NCBI RefSeq assembly: GCF_002879645.1
Contig: NZ_PNRE01000025.1
Coordinates: 181,294 to 245,293, forward strand
Direction: 5' to 3'
DNA: 64,000 nt
Source: Halomonas heilongjiangensis
GTDB taxonomy: Bacteria > Pseudomonadota > Gammaproteobacteria > Pseudomonadales > Halomonadaceae
Shown here: piece by piece, positions 11,506-23,016 of the stretch
Position numbering within the stretch: position 1 is the first letter of the stretch
Layout of the letters: each line of letters starts with the position of its first letter
Notes under the pieces: generated by a model
What the model saw: the letters and a program-made list of their open reading frames with translations, nothing else
Databases searched by the model: none
Told to the model about the DNA's origin: nothing
Position numbers and translations under genes: made by a program

Positions 11506-11808
11506 TCAGGGCGTGTCGCCGTGGTAGCTCTCGACCTGACTCTTGAGCTTCTGTCCCGGGCGAAAGGTCACCACGCGACGCGCCGAGATGGGAATCTCCT
11601 CGCCGGTCTTCGGGTTACGCCCCGGCCGCTCGCGCTTGTCGCGCAGGTCGAAGTTGCCGAAACCCGACAGCTTGACCTGCTCGTTCTCGCGCAGGCAGGC
11701 ACGGATCTCCTCGAAGAAGGCCTCCACCATGGACTTGGCCTCGCGCTTGGAGAGGCCGAGTTCGGCGTGCAGATGTTCAGCCAGTTCCGCCTTGGTCAAT
11801 GCACCCAT
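11506..11808 (-). CDS. ihfA: integration host factor subunit alpha
   Basis: IHF-alpha pairs with IHF-beta to bend DNA at specific sites and assists sigma-54 promoters, such as the one in this window at 37118. The 100-residue product has the family length, begins [13 protein letters not shown] and contains the DNA-intercalating arm around [12 protein letters not shown] (about residues 62-73). The start at 11808 has a GAGGGAG site. It follows pheT by 73 nt at the end of the translation operon, the arrangement seen in E. coli. Confidence 0.97.
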   Translation of the reverse strand: MGALTKAELAEHLHAELGLSKREAKSMVEAFFEEIRACLRENEQVKLSGFGNFDLRDKRERPGRNPKTGEEIPISARRVVTFRPGQKLKSQVESYHGDTP

Positions 11809-11881
11809 GTTCACTCCCTCATGGTGGATCCGCCCCGCCGGCCGGCCGGTGGCTGCATCGGCCTCACGGCTATCCTCACAG

Positions 11882-14263
11882 CTATCCACGCAGCTCAGCG
11901 CCCAGGTGCTGGCGTGCGTCGGCGACGATGGCGTCAACCAACTGATTGATTTCATCGTCATTCAGCGTGCGCGAAGGATGCTGCCAGGTCAAGCCCAGGG
12001 CGATGCTCTTGCGCCCTTCCGGCACTCCCTGCCCCTGGTAGACATCGAACAGCCGCGACTCCGTGAGCCACTCCCCGGCCTGGCCATGGATGCTGTCGAG
12101 CAGCGCCTGTACCGGCAGCGACTCATCGACCAGGAAGGCCAGGTCGCGGCGCACCTCGGGATGGCGGGACAGCGGCGAGAAGGACGGGACCCGGCCCTGG
12201 GTCAGGGCATCCAGGCGCACCTCGAACAGCAGGGCATCGACCTTCAGGCCCAGTTGCGCCCGCACCGCCGGATGCAGGGTGCCGATCCAGCCGGCCTCCT
12301 CGCCCCGATACAGGAGGCGGGCGCATTGCCCCGGATGCAGCGCCGAATGCTCGCCGGGCTCGAAGCGCCAGGCCTCGGGCTCGCCGCCCATCGCCAGCAG
12401 GCTCTCGAGATCACCCTTGAGATCGAAGAAGTCGACCCTGTCCCTGCCACCGGCCCAGCCCTCGGGCTCGCGGGTGCCGCACACCAGCCCCCCCAGCATC
12501 GGCGTCTGCTGCAACGCGTCGAGCTCGCCACGGAAGACCAGGCCGGTCTCGAACAGCCGCACCCGGGTCTGCTGGCGGTTGAGGTTGTGCATGAGCGCCC
12601 GTACCAGGCCGGGGAAGAGACTCGCCCGCATCACCGACAGGTCGCTGGAGATGGGGTTGGCGAGCACCGGCGACACCACCCGGGGCAGCAGCGCCTGCTG
12701 CAGTTCCGGTGAGACGAAGCTATAGGTCACCGCCTCCTGATAGCCACGGGCCACCATCTGCCGCCGCAGCCGGCCCAGCGGGGTGCGTGCCTCGTGGTCG
12801 GGGCGCAGCGACAGGCGCGCCGCCGGGCGGCGCACCGGCAGGCGATTGTAGCCATGGATGCGCGCCACCTCCTCGACCAGGTCTTCCTCGATGGCGATAT
12901 CGAAGCGCCAGCTCGGCGCCCGGGCCACCCAGCCCTCGGCGCTCGTTTCCACCGCCATGCCCAGCCGCTCGAGAATCTCGCCGACCTCGGCGGACGGCAG
13001 CGCCTTGCCGAGTGCCTGCTCGAGACGCGACGCCCGCAGCCGCACCCGGCGCTCGCCGGGCAGCTGCTCGGCGCTGACCGCCTCGATCAGCGGTCCCGGT
13101 TCGCCGCCGGTGATCTCGAGCAGCAAGCGCGTGGCACGCTCGGCGGCCTCGCGGGCCAGCTGCGGGTCGACGCCCCGTTCGAAGCGATGCGAGGCATCGG
13201 TATGCAGGCCATAGTGGCGCGCCTGACCGGCCACCGCCAACGGCGAGAAGAAGGCCGCCTCGAGGAAGATGTCGCGGGTCGCGGGACTCACCCCGGAGTG
13301 CTCGCCGCCCATGACGCCGGCGATCGCCAGCGGGCCGCGCTCGTCGGCGATCACCAGGGTGGCGTCGGTCAGGGTGATCTCCTGGCCGTCGAGCAGCACC
13401 AGGCGCTCGCCCTCCCGGGCCAGGCGCACGATCACCGCCCCATGCAGGTTGGCACGGTCGAAGGCGTGCAGCGGCTGCCCCAGCTCGAGCATCACGTAGT
13501 TGGTGACATCGACCACCGGGTCGATGGCACGGATGCCGCTGCGCCGCAGCCGCTCGACCATCCACAGCGGCGTCTCGGCACCCACATCGACGCCCTTGAT
13601 CAGGCGACCGATGTAGCGCGGGCAGCGCTCCTCGTCCTCGACGCGCACCGGGAAGGTCTCGCCATGGGTCGGTGCCACCGCGACGATCTCGGGGCCCTCG
13701 ACCGCCAGGCGGTTGAGCACCCCGACCTCGCGGGCCATGCCCTTGACGCTCAGGCAGTCGCCGCGGTTCGGGGTCAGGTCGACCTCGATGGTGTGGTCGT
13801 CGAGCCCCATGAAGGCGCGAAAGCTCTCGCCCGTCGGCGCATCGCCCGGCAGCTCGAGAATACCGTGGGAGGTCTCCTCCTCGAGCCCCAGCTCCGAGGC
13901 GGAGCAGATCATGCCGCGTGAATCGACGCCGCGCAGCTTGGCCTTCCTGATCCTGAAGTCGCCGGGCAGCACGGCACCGACCCGGGCGAAGGCCACCTTC
14001 TGGCCCACGGCGACGTTGGGCGCGCCACACACCACCTGGACCGGCTCGCCGCTGCCGTCGTCGACCCGGCAGACATTGAGCTTGTCGGCATCCGGGTGCT
14101 GCTCCCTCGAGACCACCTCGGCCACCATCACGCCCTCGAAGGCCGCGGCCACCGGCTCCACGGCGTCCACTTCCAGGCCGGCCATGGTGATCTGGTCGGC
14201 CAGGGCCTGGGTCGCAAGCTGCGGCGAGACCCAGTCACGCAGCCACTGTTCGGAAAATTTCAT
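11882..14263 (-). CDS. pheT: phenylalanyl-tRNA synthetase beta subunit
   Basis: PheT is the large subunit of the (alpha-beta)2 enzyme that charges tRNA-Phe. The 793-residue product has the expected order: N-terminal region, EMAP-like tRNA-binding domain (about 40-148), B3/B4 editing domain, B5 domain, a class II-like core, and the C-terminal anticodon-binding domain ([16 protein letters not shown]). The ATG at 14263 follows AGGA with 6-nt spacing; an in-frame TTG two codons upstream is unlikely. It lies 45 nt after pheS. Confidence 0.97.
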   Translation of the reverse strand: MKFSEQWLRDWVSPQLATQALADQITMAGLEVDAVEPVAAAFEGVMVAEVVSREQHPDADKLNVCRVDDGSGEPVQVVCGAPNVAVGQKVAFARVGAVLPGDFRIRKAKLRGVDSRGMICSASELGLEEETSHGILELPGDAPTGESFRAFMGLDDHTIEVDLTPNRGDCLSVKGMAREVGVLNRLAVEGPEIVAVAPTHGETFPVRVEDEERCPRYIGRLIKGVDVGAETPLWMVERLRRSGIRAIDPVVDVTNYVMLELGQPLHAFDRANLHGAVIVRLAREGERLVLLDGQEITLTDATLVIADERGPLAIAGVMGGEHSGVSPATRDIFLEAAFFSPLAVAGQARHYGLHTDASHRFERGVDPQLAREAAERATRLLLEITGGEPGPLIEAVSAEQLPGERRVRLRASRLEQALGKALPSAEVGEILERLGMAVETSAEGWVARAPSWRFDIAIEEDLVEEVARIHGYNRLPVRRPAARLSLRPDHEARTPLGRLRRQMVARGYQEAVTYSFVSPELQQALLPRVVSPVLANPISSDLSVMRASLFPGLVRALMHNLNRQQTRVRLFETGLVFRGELDALQQTPMLGGLVCGTREPEGWAGGRDRVDFFDLKGDLESLLAMGGEPEAWRFEPGEHSALHPGQCARLLYRGEEAGWIGTLHPAVRAQLGLKVDALLFEVRLDALTQGRVPSFSPLSRHPEVRRDLAFLVDESLPVQALLDSIHGQAGEWLTESRLFDVYQGQGVPEGRKSIALGLTWQHPSRTLNDDEINQLVDAIVADARQHLGAELRG

Positions 14264-14308
14264 GGTCAATCCTGTGTTCTGCCAAGGTCCGTGTGTAATG
14301 CCGTGCGA

Positions 14309-15813
<1,505 letters not shown>

Positions 15814-15848
15814 AGCAATCTCCTGACGTTAAGGGGGTCTACCAAGGG

Positions 15849-16043
15849 TTACAGATTCGGCAACATGCGCTGGATCAGCGCCTTGTCGGCGTCGTGAATC
15901 TGCTTCATGCCACGCAGATGGCGCTTACGCTTGGTGGACTTCTTGGTCAGGATGTGGCTACGGAACGACTGCTTGTGCTTGAAGCCGTTGGCCGTCTTCT
16001 TGAAGCGCTTGGCAGCGCCGCTGTTGCTCTTGATTTTCGGCAT
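15849..16043 (-). CDS. rpmI: 50S ribosomal protein L35
   Basis: A 64-residue, highly basic protein starting [20 protein letters not shown] and containing [16 protein letters not shown], the L35 signature. It lies between infC and rplT, as in most bacteria. Confidence 0.98.
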   Translation of the reverse strand: MPKIKSNSGAAKRFKKTANGFKHKQSFRSHILTKKSTKRKRHLRGMKQIHDADKALIQRMLPNL

Positions 16044-16130
16044 GAGACTAACTCCGCTCGAGGTTTTTTCAGAAAACCCGTGGCCGACGGGAAGCGCGGA
16101 CGCCTCCCGACCGTTCGACTGGCCGTCGGA

Positions 16131-16670
16131 TCACTTCTTCTTGGGGGCAATGATCATGATCATCTGGCGCCCTTCCATCTTGGGGAAGGCCTCCACGGTC
16201 CCGATCTCCTCGAGATCCGCGGCGATCCGCTCCATCAACTTGCGGCCGATATCCTGGTGCGCCATTTCACGGCCGCGAAACCGCAGCGTGACCTTGCCCT
16301 TGTCGCCACCTTCGAGGAAACGCGTCAGGTTCTTCAGCTTGACCTGATAGTCGCCCTCGTCGGTGCCAGGCCGGAACTTGACTTCCTTGACCTGGATCTG
16401 CTTCGTCTTCTTCTTCTGAGCGGACTTCTGCTTCTTCTGCTCGAAGACGAATTTGCCGTAGTCCATGATCTTGCAGACGATCGGATCGGCGTTGGAAATC
16501 TGCACGAGGTCCATACCGGCGGCTTCGGCACGCTCCAGCGCGTCGCTGGTGGGCACGACACCCAGCTGTTCGCCGTCGCTGTCGATCAGGCGAACCTGAT
16601 CCTCGGTAATGCGCTCGTTCATCGGGGGGCGCTTGTCCTGAACGCGCCCTCTTGGGTTGCTTCGCTTGAT
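16131..16670 (-). CDS. infC: translation initiation factor IF-3, ATC start codon
   Basis: IF-3 keeps 30S subunits free and checks start codon choice. The conserved body runs from an internal ATG at 16622, but the reading frame continues upstream ([16 protein letters not shown]) to an ATC codon at 16670. A strong AAGGAG lies 8 nt before it, and there is no such site before the internal ATG. From ATC the protein is 179 residues, the normal IF-3 length. Non-AUG starts of the AUU/AUC class are the known basis of IF-3 autoregulation. The conserved motifs are [10 protein letters not shown] and the C-terminal RFRGREMAH. Confidence 0.93.
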   Translation of the reverse strand: MKRSNPRGRVQDKRPPMNERITEDQVRLIDSDGEQLGVVPTSDALERAEAAGMDLVQISNADPIVCKIMDYGKFVFEQKKQKSAQKKKTKQIQVKEVKFRPGTDEGDYQVKLKNLTRFLEGGDKGKVTLRFRGREMAHQDIGRKLMERIAADLEEIGTVEAFPKMEGRQMIMIIAPKKK

Positions 16671-16703
16671 CGCTACGTCTCCTTAAGACAATTGACGATG
16701 TCG

Positions 16704-18605
16704 TCAGCCGAGTTCGGCACTCAGACGCTCGATGAGGTCGCCGACCTGCATGGTCCCGAGATTCTCGCCGGTACGCGTACGCACGGCGACCGAGTCAGCC
16801 TCGACTTCCTTATCCCCCACTACCAGGAGATAGGGAACTTTCTGCAACGTATGCTCGCGGATTTTAAAGCCGATCTTCTCGTTCCTCAAGTCCGCCTTGA
16901 CGCGCAGGCCGATTTTCTGCAGGCGTTGCTCGAGCCGGGACGCGTAATCACGCTGCGCATCGGTGATGGTCAACACCACCGCCTGCTGCGGCGCCAGCCA
17001 CAGCGGCATGGCCCCGGCATGGTGCTCGATGAGGATGCCGATGAAGCGCTCGAAGGAGCCCAGGATCGCCCGATGCAGCATCACCGGCGTCTTGCGCGCC
17101 CCGTCCTCGTCGACGAATTGGGCGCCGAGCCGGCCCGGCAGGTTGAAGTCCAGCTGCAGGGTACCACACTGCCAGACCCGATTGAGGCAATCCCGCAGGG
17201 CGAACTCGATCTTGGGCCCATAGAAGGCCCCCTCGCCCGGCTGCAGCTCCCACTCGAGCCCGGTGGCGTTCAGGGCCGCCTCGAGCCCCGCCTCGGCGCG
17301 GTCCCACATCGCCGGATCCCCCATCAGCTCGCCGTCGGGCCGCGTGGAGAGCTTGAGCTCCACGTCCTCGAAGCCGAGCTCCTTGTAGACCTTGAGCGTC
17401 AGGGCGATGAAGGCCTCGGCCTCGGCCTGGATCTGCCCCTCGGTGCAGAAGATATGGGCGTCGTCCTGGGTGAAGCCGCGTACCCGCATCAGGCCGTGCA
17501 GGGCCCCCGATGGCTCGTTGCGGTGACAGCTGCCGAACTCGGCCAGGCGCAGCGGCAGGTCACGGTAGCTCTTCAGCCCCTGGTTGAACACCTGCACGTG
17601 ACAGGGGCAGTTCATCGGCTTGACCGCGTACTCGCGCTTCTCCGACTCGGTGGTGAACATCATGTCGCTGTAGTGGCCCCAGTGGCCGGATTTCTTCCAC
17701 AACGACAGATCGACGATCTGGGGGGTCCTGATCTCCTGATAGCCGTTCTCGACCTGCACCCGGCGCATGTACTGCTCCAGGGCCTGGTAGAGGGTCCAGC
17801 CGTTGGGGTGCCAGAAGACCATCCCCGGCGCCTCCTCCTGGAGGTGGAAGAGGTCCATCTTCCTGGCCAGCTTGCGGTGATCGCGCTTCTCGGCCTCCTC
17901 GAGTCGCTGGAGGTAGGCCTTGAGCTGCTTCCTGTCGCCCCAGGCCGTGCCGTAGATGCGGGTCAGCATCGGCTTGCTGGCGTCACCGCGCCAGTAGGCA
18001 CCGGCCAACTTGGTCAGCTTGAAGGCCTTGAGGTGCCGGGTATTGGGCACATGGGGGCCCCGGCACATGTCGATGTACTCGTCGTGATGGTAGAGACGAA
18101 TGGTCTCACCCTCGGGAATCCCGCGCACGATCTCCTGCTTGTAGGGCTCGTCGCGGTGCAGGAAGGTGAGCATGGCGCGGTCGCGATCGACGTACTCGCG
18201 CACCACGTCGTACTCGCTGTCGATAAGCGCCTTCATGCGCGTCTCGATGGCCTCGAGATCCTCGGGGGTCACCGAACGACCGAAATCGATGTCGTAGTAG
18301 AAACCGTCGTCGATCACCGGCCCGATGGCCATCCTGGCCTCGGGATAGAGTTGCTTGACCGCATGGCCGATCAGGTGGGCGCAGGAGTGGCGGATGACCT
18401 CGAGGCCTTCCGCATCGCGGGCGGTGAGGATCGCCACCGTGGCGTCACGGTCGATGATATCGGCGGCATCCACGGGTACGCCGTCGATCTTGCCGGCCAC
18501 GCAGGCCTTGGCCAGGCCGGGGCCGATGCTCTCGGCCAGTTGCATCACGGAAAGGGGTTCGTCGAAGGTTCTCTGGCTGCCGTCGGGCAGGGTCACGATG
18601 GGCAT
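16704..18605 (-). CDS. thrS: threonyl-tRNA synthetase
   Basis: ThrRS charges tRNA-Thr and edits mischarged serine. The 633-residue product has an N-terminal TGS domain ([14 protein letters not shown]), the editing domain with the HSCAHL motif, a class II core with MNCPCHVQ (zinc/active-site Cys), the RFRNEPSG-like motif 2 seen here as [23 protein letters not shown], and a C-terminal anticodon-binding domain. The start at 18605 (MPIV) has AAGGACCC upstream; a longer in-frame extension is not conserved-looking. It is the first gene of the thrS-infC-rpmI-rplT-pheST-ihfA cluster, 33 nt before infC. Confidence 0.98.
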   Translation of the reverse strand: MPIVTLPDGSQRTFDEPLSVMQLAESIGPGLAKACVAGKIDGVPVDAADIIDRDATVAILTARDAEGLEVIRHSCAHLIGHAVKQLYPEARMAIGPVIDDGFYYDIDFGRSVTPEDLEAIETRMKALIDSEYDVVREYVDRDRAMLTFLHRDEPYKQEIVRGIPEGETIRLYHHDEYIDMCRGPHVPNTRHLKAFKLTKLAGAYWRGDASKPMLTRIYGTAWGDRKQLKAYLQRLEEAEKRDHRKLARKMDLFHLQEEAPGMVFWHPNGWTLYQALEQYMRRVQVENGYQEIRTPQIVDLSLWKKSGHWGHYSDMMFTTESEKREYAVKPMNCPCHVQVFNQGLKSYRDLPLRLAEFGSCHRNEPSGALHGLMRVRGFTQDDAHIFCTEGQIQAEAEAFIALTLKVYKELGFEDVELKLSTRPDGELMGDPAMWDRAEAGLEAALNATGLEWELQPGEGAFYGPKIEFALRDCLNRVWQCGTLQLDFNLPGRLGAQFVDEDGARKTPVMLHRAILGSFERFIGILIEHHAGAMPLWLAPQQAVVLTITDAQRDYASRLEQRLQKIGLRVKADLRNEKIGFKIREHTLQKVPYLLVVGDKEVEADSVAVRTRTGENLGTMQVGDLIERLSAELG

Positions 18606-18813
18606 GAAGGGTCCTTGTGCGCAGTGGTGGCCCATACGAGAGACCACATGTCGCGATGAACGAAGTATTGAACGATGAGCGGGCCACGCCCTCCCCGACC
18701 ATCACGCCTCGCCACGACGAAGCAACGAGAGTGAGACGGTGCCGGAGACCGGCGCAGCGAGCGCCTACATTACCAGAAGCGCAGCCGCCTGCGCCACGGG
18801 TCGCTAGACACGA

Positions 18814-18860
18814 CCGGGGCGCCCTGAGGCGCCCCGGAACCGGACGGAGGCCCGTCCGGC
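18814..18860. terminator. two tandem hairpins after the OmpA-like gene
   Basis: CCGGGGCGCC/GGCGCCCCGG (18814-18837) and an adjacent CCGGACGG/CCGTCCGG stem (18840-18860) lie between the OmpA-like gene and thrS, both on the minus strand. Neither has a T-run. They probably end the OmpA-like transcript or protect its 3' end. Confidence 0.5.
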
Positions 18861-18888
18861 ATTGTCGGCATCATGCCGAACGGTCAGC

Positions 18889-19560
18889 TCACTGACGATC
18901 GATCTCGACGCGACGGTTCAGCGCCCGTCCCTCGTCGGTGTCGTTGGTGGCCACCGGACGCTCCTCGCCGTAACCCGTGGCGGTCATGCGATCGCCGGCG
19001 ATACCCTGAGACATCAGGTAGTTACGCACGGACTCGGCACGGCGCTGGGACAGGCCCTGGTTGTACTCGGCGGAACCGACGGAGTCGGTGTGACCCTCGA
19101 TGCGCACGCGCAGATTGGGGTTCTCACGCAGGCGGTGAGCGACCTCGTCCAGGGTCATCTCGGCCTGGGGGCGCAGCTCGGCACGATCGAACTCGAAGTT
19201 GACCTCGCTGGAGAGCACCACCGGCTCGAACTCCGGCTCGGGAGCAGGTGCCGGCTCGGGCATCGGCTCGGGAGCGGGCTCGGCGACCGGCTCCGGCGTG
19301 CGGTCGGCGCACAGCAGGGCACCGATGGCGGCACCCGCCGTGCCACCGATGGCGGCACCATCTTCCTCATCGGAGCTACCGCTGGTGGCATAGCCGATGC
19401 TGCCGCCGATCAGGGCGCCGGCGATACCGCAGACCACGGGCTGCTGGTACCAGACGCGGTCGGACGACCCGGCAGAGGATTGAGAGGCCGAACTGGCACA
19501 GCCTGAGAGGCCGATGACCAGCGCGGAACCGAGCAACAAGCCAGTCGTAGACTTTTTCAT
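18889..19560 (-). CDS. OmpA-family peptidoglycan-binding lipoprotein
   Basis: The 223-residue protein has a lipobox (IGLSGC, Cys21), a glycine-rich region typical of glycine-zipper outer-membrane proteins (about 44-82), a proline/glutamate-rich linker (about 88-112) that should span the periplasm, and a C-terminal OmpA domain with VNFEFDRAEL and the peptidoglycan-binding NxxLSxxRAxxV motif (NQGLSQRRAESV). It should tie the outer membrane to the cell wall. AAGGAG lies 8 nt before the start. It is monocistronic, with an AT-rich upstream region at about 19735-19805. Confidence 0.92.
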   Translation of the reverse strand: MKKSTTGLLLGSALVIGLSGCASSASQSSAGSSDRVWYQQPVVCGIAGALIGGSIGYATSGSSDEEDGAAIGGTAGAAIGALLCADRTPEPVAEPAPEPMPEPAPAPEPEFEPVVLSSEVNFEFDRAELRPQAEMTLDEVAHRLRENPNLRVRIEGHTDSVGSAEYNQGLSQRRAESVRNYLMSQGIAGDRMTATGYGEERPVATNDTDEGRALNRRVEIDRQ

Positions 19561-19832
19561 TTTTCAAACTCCTTCTTCTTGATTCAGTTCCTGGGGAAAC
19601 AGCACAAGTCCCCGTTCCCAAGTGATCCAGACGGTCGGAAGACGCGGGGCCATATCCCCTTGCCCACCCGTTCTACCCGTCAAGCCGGAACTCGACAAGC
19701 GATTGACGCCTTCCTGGCGCTGCAAGCTTGCCGGAGCCCGGCGTATCTTTCAATCGTCATCTTATGACATTAACGGCACAGCACGCCACGGATAATCAAA
19801 CAGTGTGCGATCAACGCGGCTTGCGCAAAGGC

Positions 19833-20300
19833 TCAGTGCAGGCTCCGCGGCCAGTCGCGACGAAAGGCCAGCGCCGCCCTGGCGGCCTCCAGGACCGCCC
19901 CACGCAGCTCGTCCTCGACGGCCAGCCGCTCGCGATCTTCCCGGAAGCGCTCCCTAGGCGTAAGTGCCTCACGGGCGGAATGCGTATGCAGGTGGCGGGT
20001 ACGAGCGTAGACCTCGCCGAAGGCCTGGAACGCGGGACGCTCCATGAGCCGGGAGTCGAGGATCTCGAGCAGCACCTTGCAGCGCCAGGCGCCCTCGGTC
20101 ACGTCCACCTGTTCCTGCAGCAGCGCCGATGCCACCAATTCGAGGTTCTCCAGGCAATTGTCGTGGGCACGTCGCTGCTCCTCGATACGCAAGGCTTCGC
20201 GACGGCGGACCTCCTGGCGGAGAGTGAAGGCATAGGCGGCCAGGCCGGCGATGATCGCCAGGCCCGCACCGAGCAGGATCAGCGCAGTGGTGGTCGTCAT
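19833..20300 (-). CDS. DUF2489-type membrane-anchored protein
   Basis: The 155-residue product, from the ATG at 20300, has one N-terminal membrane helix (residues 5-25) followed by a charged, mostly helical cytoplasmic or periplasmic part rich in Arg and Glu (RREALRIEEQRRAHDNCLENLELVASALLQEQ). This resembles DUF2489 proteins, whose role is unknown. A longer in-frame extension to 20363 looks non-coding. Confidence 0.7.
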   Translation of the reverse strand: MTTTTALILLGAGLAIIAGLAAYAFTLRQEVRRREALRIEEQRRAHDNCLENLELVASALLQEQVDVTEGAWRCKVLLEILDSRLMERPAFQAFGEVYARTRHLHTHSAREALTPRERFREDRERLAVEDELRGAVLEAARAALAFRRDWPRSLH

Positions 20301-20341
20301 CAGGGTTCCACGAGGGTCATTGGGTTGGGCACGCATTCTAC

Positions 20342-20452
20342 ATGGCCCGGCGCCGCACCCCAATCCCCGCCTCCGCCGGAGGCGGTCTGCCCGGCATCGC
20401 CGGCTTCGTGCTCACCCTGATGCTCTACTTCCTGATCGTCGCCTTGGGATGA
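20342..20452 (+). CDS. possible 36-residue single-helix membrane protein
   Basis: An ATG at 20342 opens a short frame with a basic N-terminus (MARRRTP), a glycine-rich hairpin-coding stretch and one clear hydrophobic helix at about residues 19-35, ending at a TGA three nucleotides before the ctaB stop on the other strand. There is no strong ribosome-binding site and the first half contains a GC palindrome, so the frame could be fortuitous. Confidence 0.25.
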   Translation: MARRRTPIPASAGGGLPGIAGFVLTLMLYFLIVALG

Positions 20453-20454
20453 TA

Positions 20455-21378
20455 TCAGGACCAGAGGGCCCAGCCCGCAGCATAGTGATCCAGCAGCAGC
20501 ACCCCGAAGACGCCCAGGATATAACGGATCGAGAACCAGAACGCCGCCAGCGGCGCCTTCGGGTCCTGTCCTCGCCACACCTTCCAGTTCCAGTACATGA
20601 AACGGGCGTTGAGCGCCATCACCCCGGCCAGGTAGACGGCGCCGCTCATGCCGATGGCGAAAGGCAGCAGCGTGACGGCCACGGTGAGCCAGCCATAGAG
20701 CCAGACCTGCAGCCGCGTGAAGGCTTCGCCATGGGTCACCGGGAGCATGGGAACGCCGGCCTTGGCGTACTCGTCCCGCTTGTGGATCGCCAGGGCCCAG
20801 AAGTGGGGGGGCGTCCAGGCGAAGACGATCAGCAGCAGCAGCAACGGCTCCGGGCCGAGCTGGCCGGTCACCGCCGTCCAGCCGAGCAACGGAGGCGCCG
20901 CCCCCGCCACTCCGCCGATGACGATGTTCTGGGGCGTGGCCCGCTTGAGGAAGGCGGTATAGACCAGCGCATACCCGAGCAGGGAGCCGAGTGTCAGCCA
21001 GGCGGTCAGGACGTTGACCTGCCAGATCAGCAGGCCGATCCCCGCCACCGACAGCAGCGTGGCCCAGCCCAGCGCCACCGAGGTCGGCATGCGCCTCGAC
21101 GCCAGGGGACGCCGCGAGGTGCGCAGCATCATGGCATCCAGGCGACGATCCACCACGTGGTTGAAGGCCGCGGCGCCGCCGGCCGCCAGGCCGATGCCGA
21201 CCAGGCCATACACCACCACCGACAGCGACGGCAGTACCGGGCTGGCCAGGGCCATCCCCACCAGGGCACAGGCGAGCATCACCATCACGACCCTCGGCTT
21301 GCACAGGGTCACCAGATCCCGCCAGCCCCACTGGGCCTCCGTCAGCGATTCGGCACGCTCGATCACCGCATTAGGCAT
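20455..21378 (-). CDS. ctaB: protoheme IX farnesyltransferase (heme O synthase)
   Basis: CtaB (CyoE) adds a farnesyl group to heme b to give heme O for heme-copper oxidases. The 307-residue UbiA-type membrane protein has about nine helices and the prenyl-diphosphate-binding motif N73xxxD77xxxD81 (NHVVDRRLD), with the second Asp-rich region near HKRDEYAKAGVPMLP. It overlaps ctaA by 8 nt, so heme O and heme A synthesis are coupled. It closes the oxidase cluster. A SCO-type copper chaperone gene, often found here in pseudomonads, is not present. Confidence 0.96.
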   Translation of the reverse strand: MPNAVIERAESLTEAQWGWRDLVTLCKPRVVMVMLACALVGMALASPVLPSLSVVVYGLVGIGLAAGGAAAFNHVVDRRLDAMMLRTSRRPLASRRMPTSVALGWATLLSVAGIGLLIWQVNVLTAWLTLGSLLGYALVYTAFLKRATPQNIVIGGVAGAAPPLLGWTAVTGQLGPEPLLLLLIVFAWTPPHFWALAIHKRDEYAKAGVPMLPVTHGEAFTRLQVWLYGWLTVAVTLLPFAIGMSGAVYLAGVMALNARFMYWNWKVWRGQDPKAPLAAFWFSIRYILGVFGVLLLDHYAAGWALWS

Positions 21379-22429
21379 GTGCCCACTCCTTCTCCGCGGG
21401 TTGTTGTCTCTCGTCCTGACCGACCGGTTCCCGCCAGGCCCAGACGGCCAGGGCCATCAGCACCACCAGCGCCACCGCCCCGGCGGTATGCAGCAAGGCC
21501 AGCCATAGCGGCAACCACAACAGCACATTGGCGATCCCCAGCCCCAGCTGTACAGCGTACCCGCCGACCAGGGCGCCCAGCCAGGGCCTCAGGCGACGTT
21601 CGTGCCAGTGACGCCACGCCAGCAGCAGCAGACCCAGTCCCAGGGCCACGCCCCCCAGGCGATGGCCTAAGTGGATGGCGGTCCGGGCGTCGGCATGCAA
21701 CTGGCCGTGCAGGTAGTTGGGCCCCACGGTCTGGGTCAGATGAAACCCCTCGCTCCAGTCGGTGTCCGGCCACCACTGGCCGTTGCAGGTCGGGAAACCC
21801 TGGCAGGCGATGCCGGCATAGTTGCTCGAGACCCAGCCCCCCAGCGCCAGTTGGAGCAGCAATAGCACCATGGCCAGCCCCCAGAGCGGCGTCAGGGGGC
21901 GCCGCGGCGCCGGTACGCCTCCCAGCGTCAGGTCGCCTGACGCGAAGCGACGCAGCCGCAGGTGCAGCCAGAGAAACAGCAGCATCACCGAGAGCCCGCC
22001 CAGCAGGTGGAGGGTCACCACCTGGGGCCACAGCTTGAGCGTCACGGTGAAGGCGCCGAAGGCCCCTTGCAGCAGAATCACCACCAGCAGCGCGAGGCTG
22101 AGGCCCCAGGGATAGCCGGCGCGACGGCGCAGCCGGAACCCCAGCAGCACCAGGGCGATCACCAGCAGCCCCAGGGTAGAGGCCACGTAGCGATGAATCA
22201 TCTCGACCCAGGCCTTGAAGCTCTCGAGCGGCATGTCGGGGCTGTGGACCAGCGCCCGCTCGGCATCCGGCACCACCAGCCGCCCGTAACAGCCCGGCCA
22301 ATCCGGACACCCCAGGCCGGCGTCCACCAGACGCGTCCAGACACCCACCAGGATGACCCCGATGGTGAACACCACCCCGACCAGGCTCAGGGTAACCAGC
22401 AGGCGCAACCCGCTCTCCGGCTTCGTCAT
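21371..22429 (-). CDS. ctaA: heme A synthase
   Basis: CtaA oxidises the heme O methyl group to a formyl group, giving heme A. The 352-residue protein, from the ATG at 22429 with GAGGTGGCG upstream, has eight membrane helices, heme-ligand histidines (for example HRYVAST and LHLLGG), the conserved GxWTRLVDAGLGCPDWPGCYG N-terminal loop, and a second half repeat with a similar loop (NYAGIACQGFPTCNG). The paired Cys in these loops match the family. The upstream in-frame extension to 22612 lacks support. Its presence says the adjacent oxidase uses heme A. Confidence 0.95.
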   Translation of the reverse strand: MTKPESGLRLLVTLSLVGVVFTIGVILVGVWTRLVDAGLGCPDWPGCYGRLVVPDAERALVHSPDMPLESFKAWVEMIHRYVASTLGLLVIALVLLGFRLRRRAGYPWGLSLALLVVILLQGAFGAFTVTLKLWPQVVTLHLLGGLSVMLLFLWLHLRLRRFASGDLTLGGVPAPRRPLTPLWGLAMVLLLLQLALGGWVSSNYAGIACQGFPTCNGQWWPDTDWSEGFHLTQTVGPNYLHGQLHADARTAIHLGHRLGGVALGLGLLLLAWRHWHERRLRPWLGALVGGYAVQLGLGIANVLLWLPLWLALLHTAGAVALVVLMALAVWAWREPVGQDERQQPAEKEWAHA

Positions 22430-22467
22430 CGCCACCTCGCCTCTCGTTTCCGCCCACTGCGGACCAC

Positions 22468-23016
22468 TCACTGCTGCGCCACCTGACGCGCACTCTTCAC
22501 CGAAGACTCCGGGTTCATGCGCAACAGCTTGTTGATATCGTCCAGCACATCCCGGGGCTCGACGCCGGCCGAGTAGCCCAGCACGGCCTCGCCACGGGGG
22601 TCGAGCACCCACAGCTGATCGGGCCGCCGCCAGCCGGGGGGTGTCGACCAGCGCGCTACCACTTCGCCGGGCAGCGCCTGCGAATCGCCACCGATCCTCA
22701 GGCGGCTGACCCGATGCGCCTCACTCCCCAGCGCCCGATGCAGTCGCCACCACTGGTCGGCCAGCGCCTCGCAGCTCCCGGCGCAGTCGAAGGCCAATAC
22801 CCAGTCGCCGCCCTCGAGTGGCGCATGGGGCTCGGCCAGCGGCCACTCCGCCAGGGCCGGAATGTCCGGCACCAGCTCACCGTGGGCGGTGCGCTGCTCA
22901 GGAATGCCGATACGCCAGGCCACCATGACCCAGGCCACCAGCAACGGCAGCACGAAGACGGCCAGCAACGCCAGCAGCTTGAATCGTGGATGACGAACGG
23001 CACGGGGTGCGCTCAT
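22468..23016 (-). CDS. membrane-anchored oxidase-cluster protein with thioredoxin-like part
   Basis: The 182-residue product has one N-terminal membrane helix (about 12-35) and a periplasmic domain with a single CAGSC pair (DCAGSCEALADQWW). That may be a redox or copper site. Similar proteins of unknown function occupy this position (between surf1 and ctaA) in pseudomonad cox clusters. Its start overlaps the surf1 stop by 4 nt. A role in oxidase maturation is inferred from position. Confidence 0.75.
   Translation of the reverse strand: MSAPRAVRHPRFKLLALLAVFVLPLLVAWVMVAWRIGIPEQRTAHGELVPDIPALAEWPLAEPHAPLEGGDWVLAFDCAGSCEALADQWWRLHRALGSEAHRVSRLRIGGDSQALPGEVVARWSTPPGWRRPDQLWVLDPRGEAVLGYSAGVEPRDVLDDINKLLRMNPESSVKSARQVAQQ

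Noticed and set aside
15894..18659. A 921-residue open frame on the plus strand opposite infC and thrS
   Set aside because: Composition (Leu, His, Asp, Gln rich, no motif) marks it as an antisense shadow of thrS-infC-rpmI.
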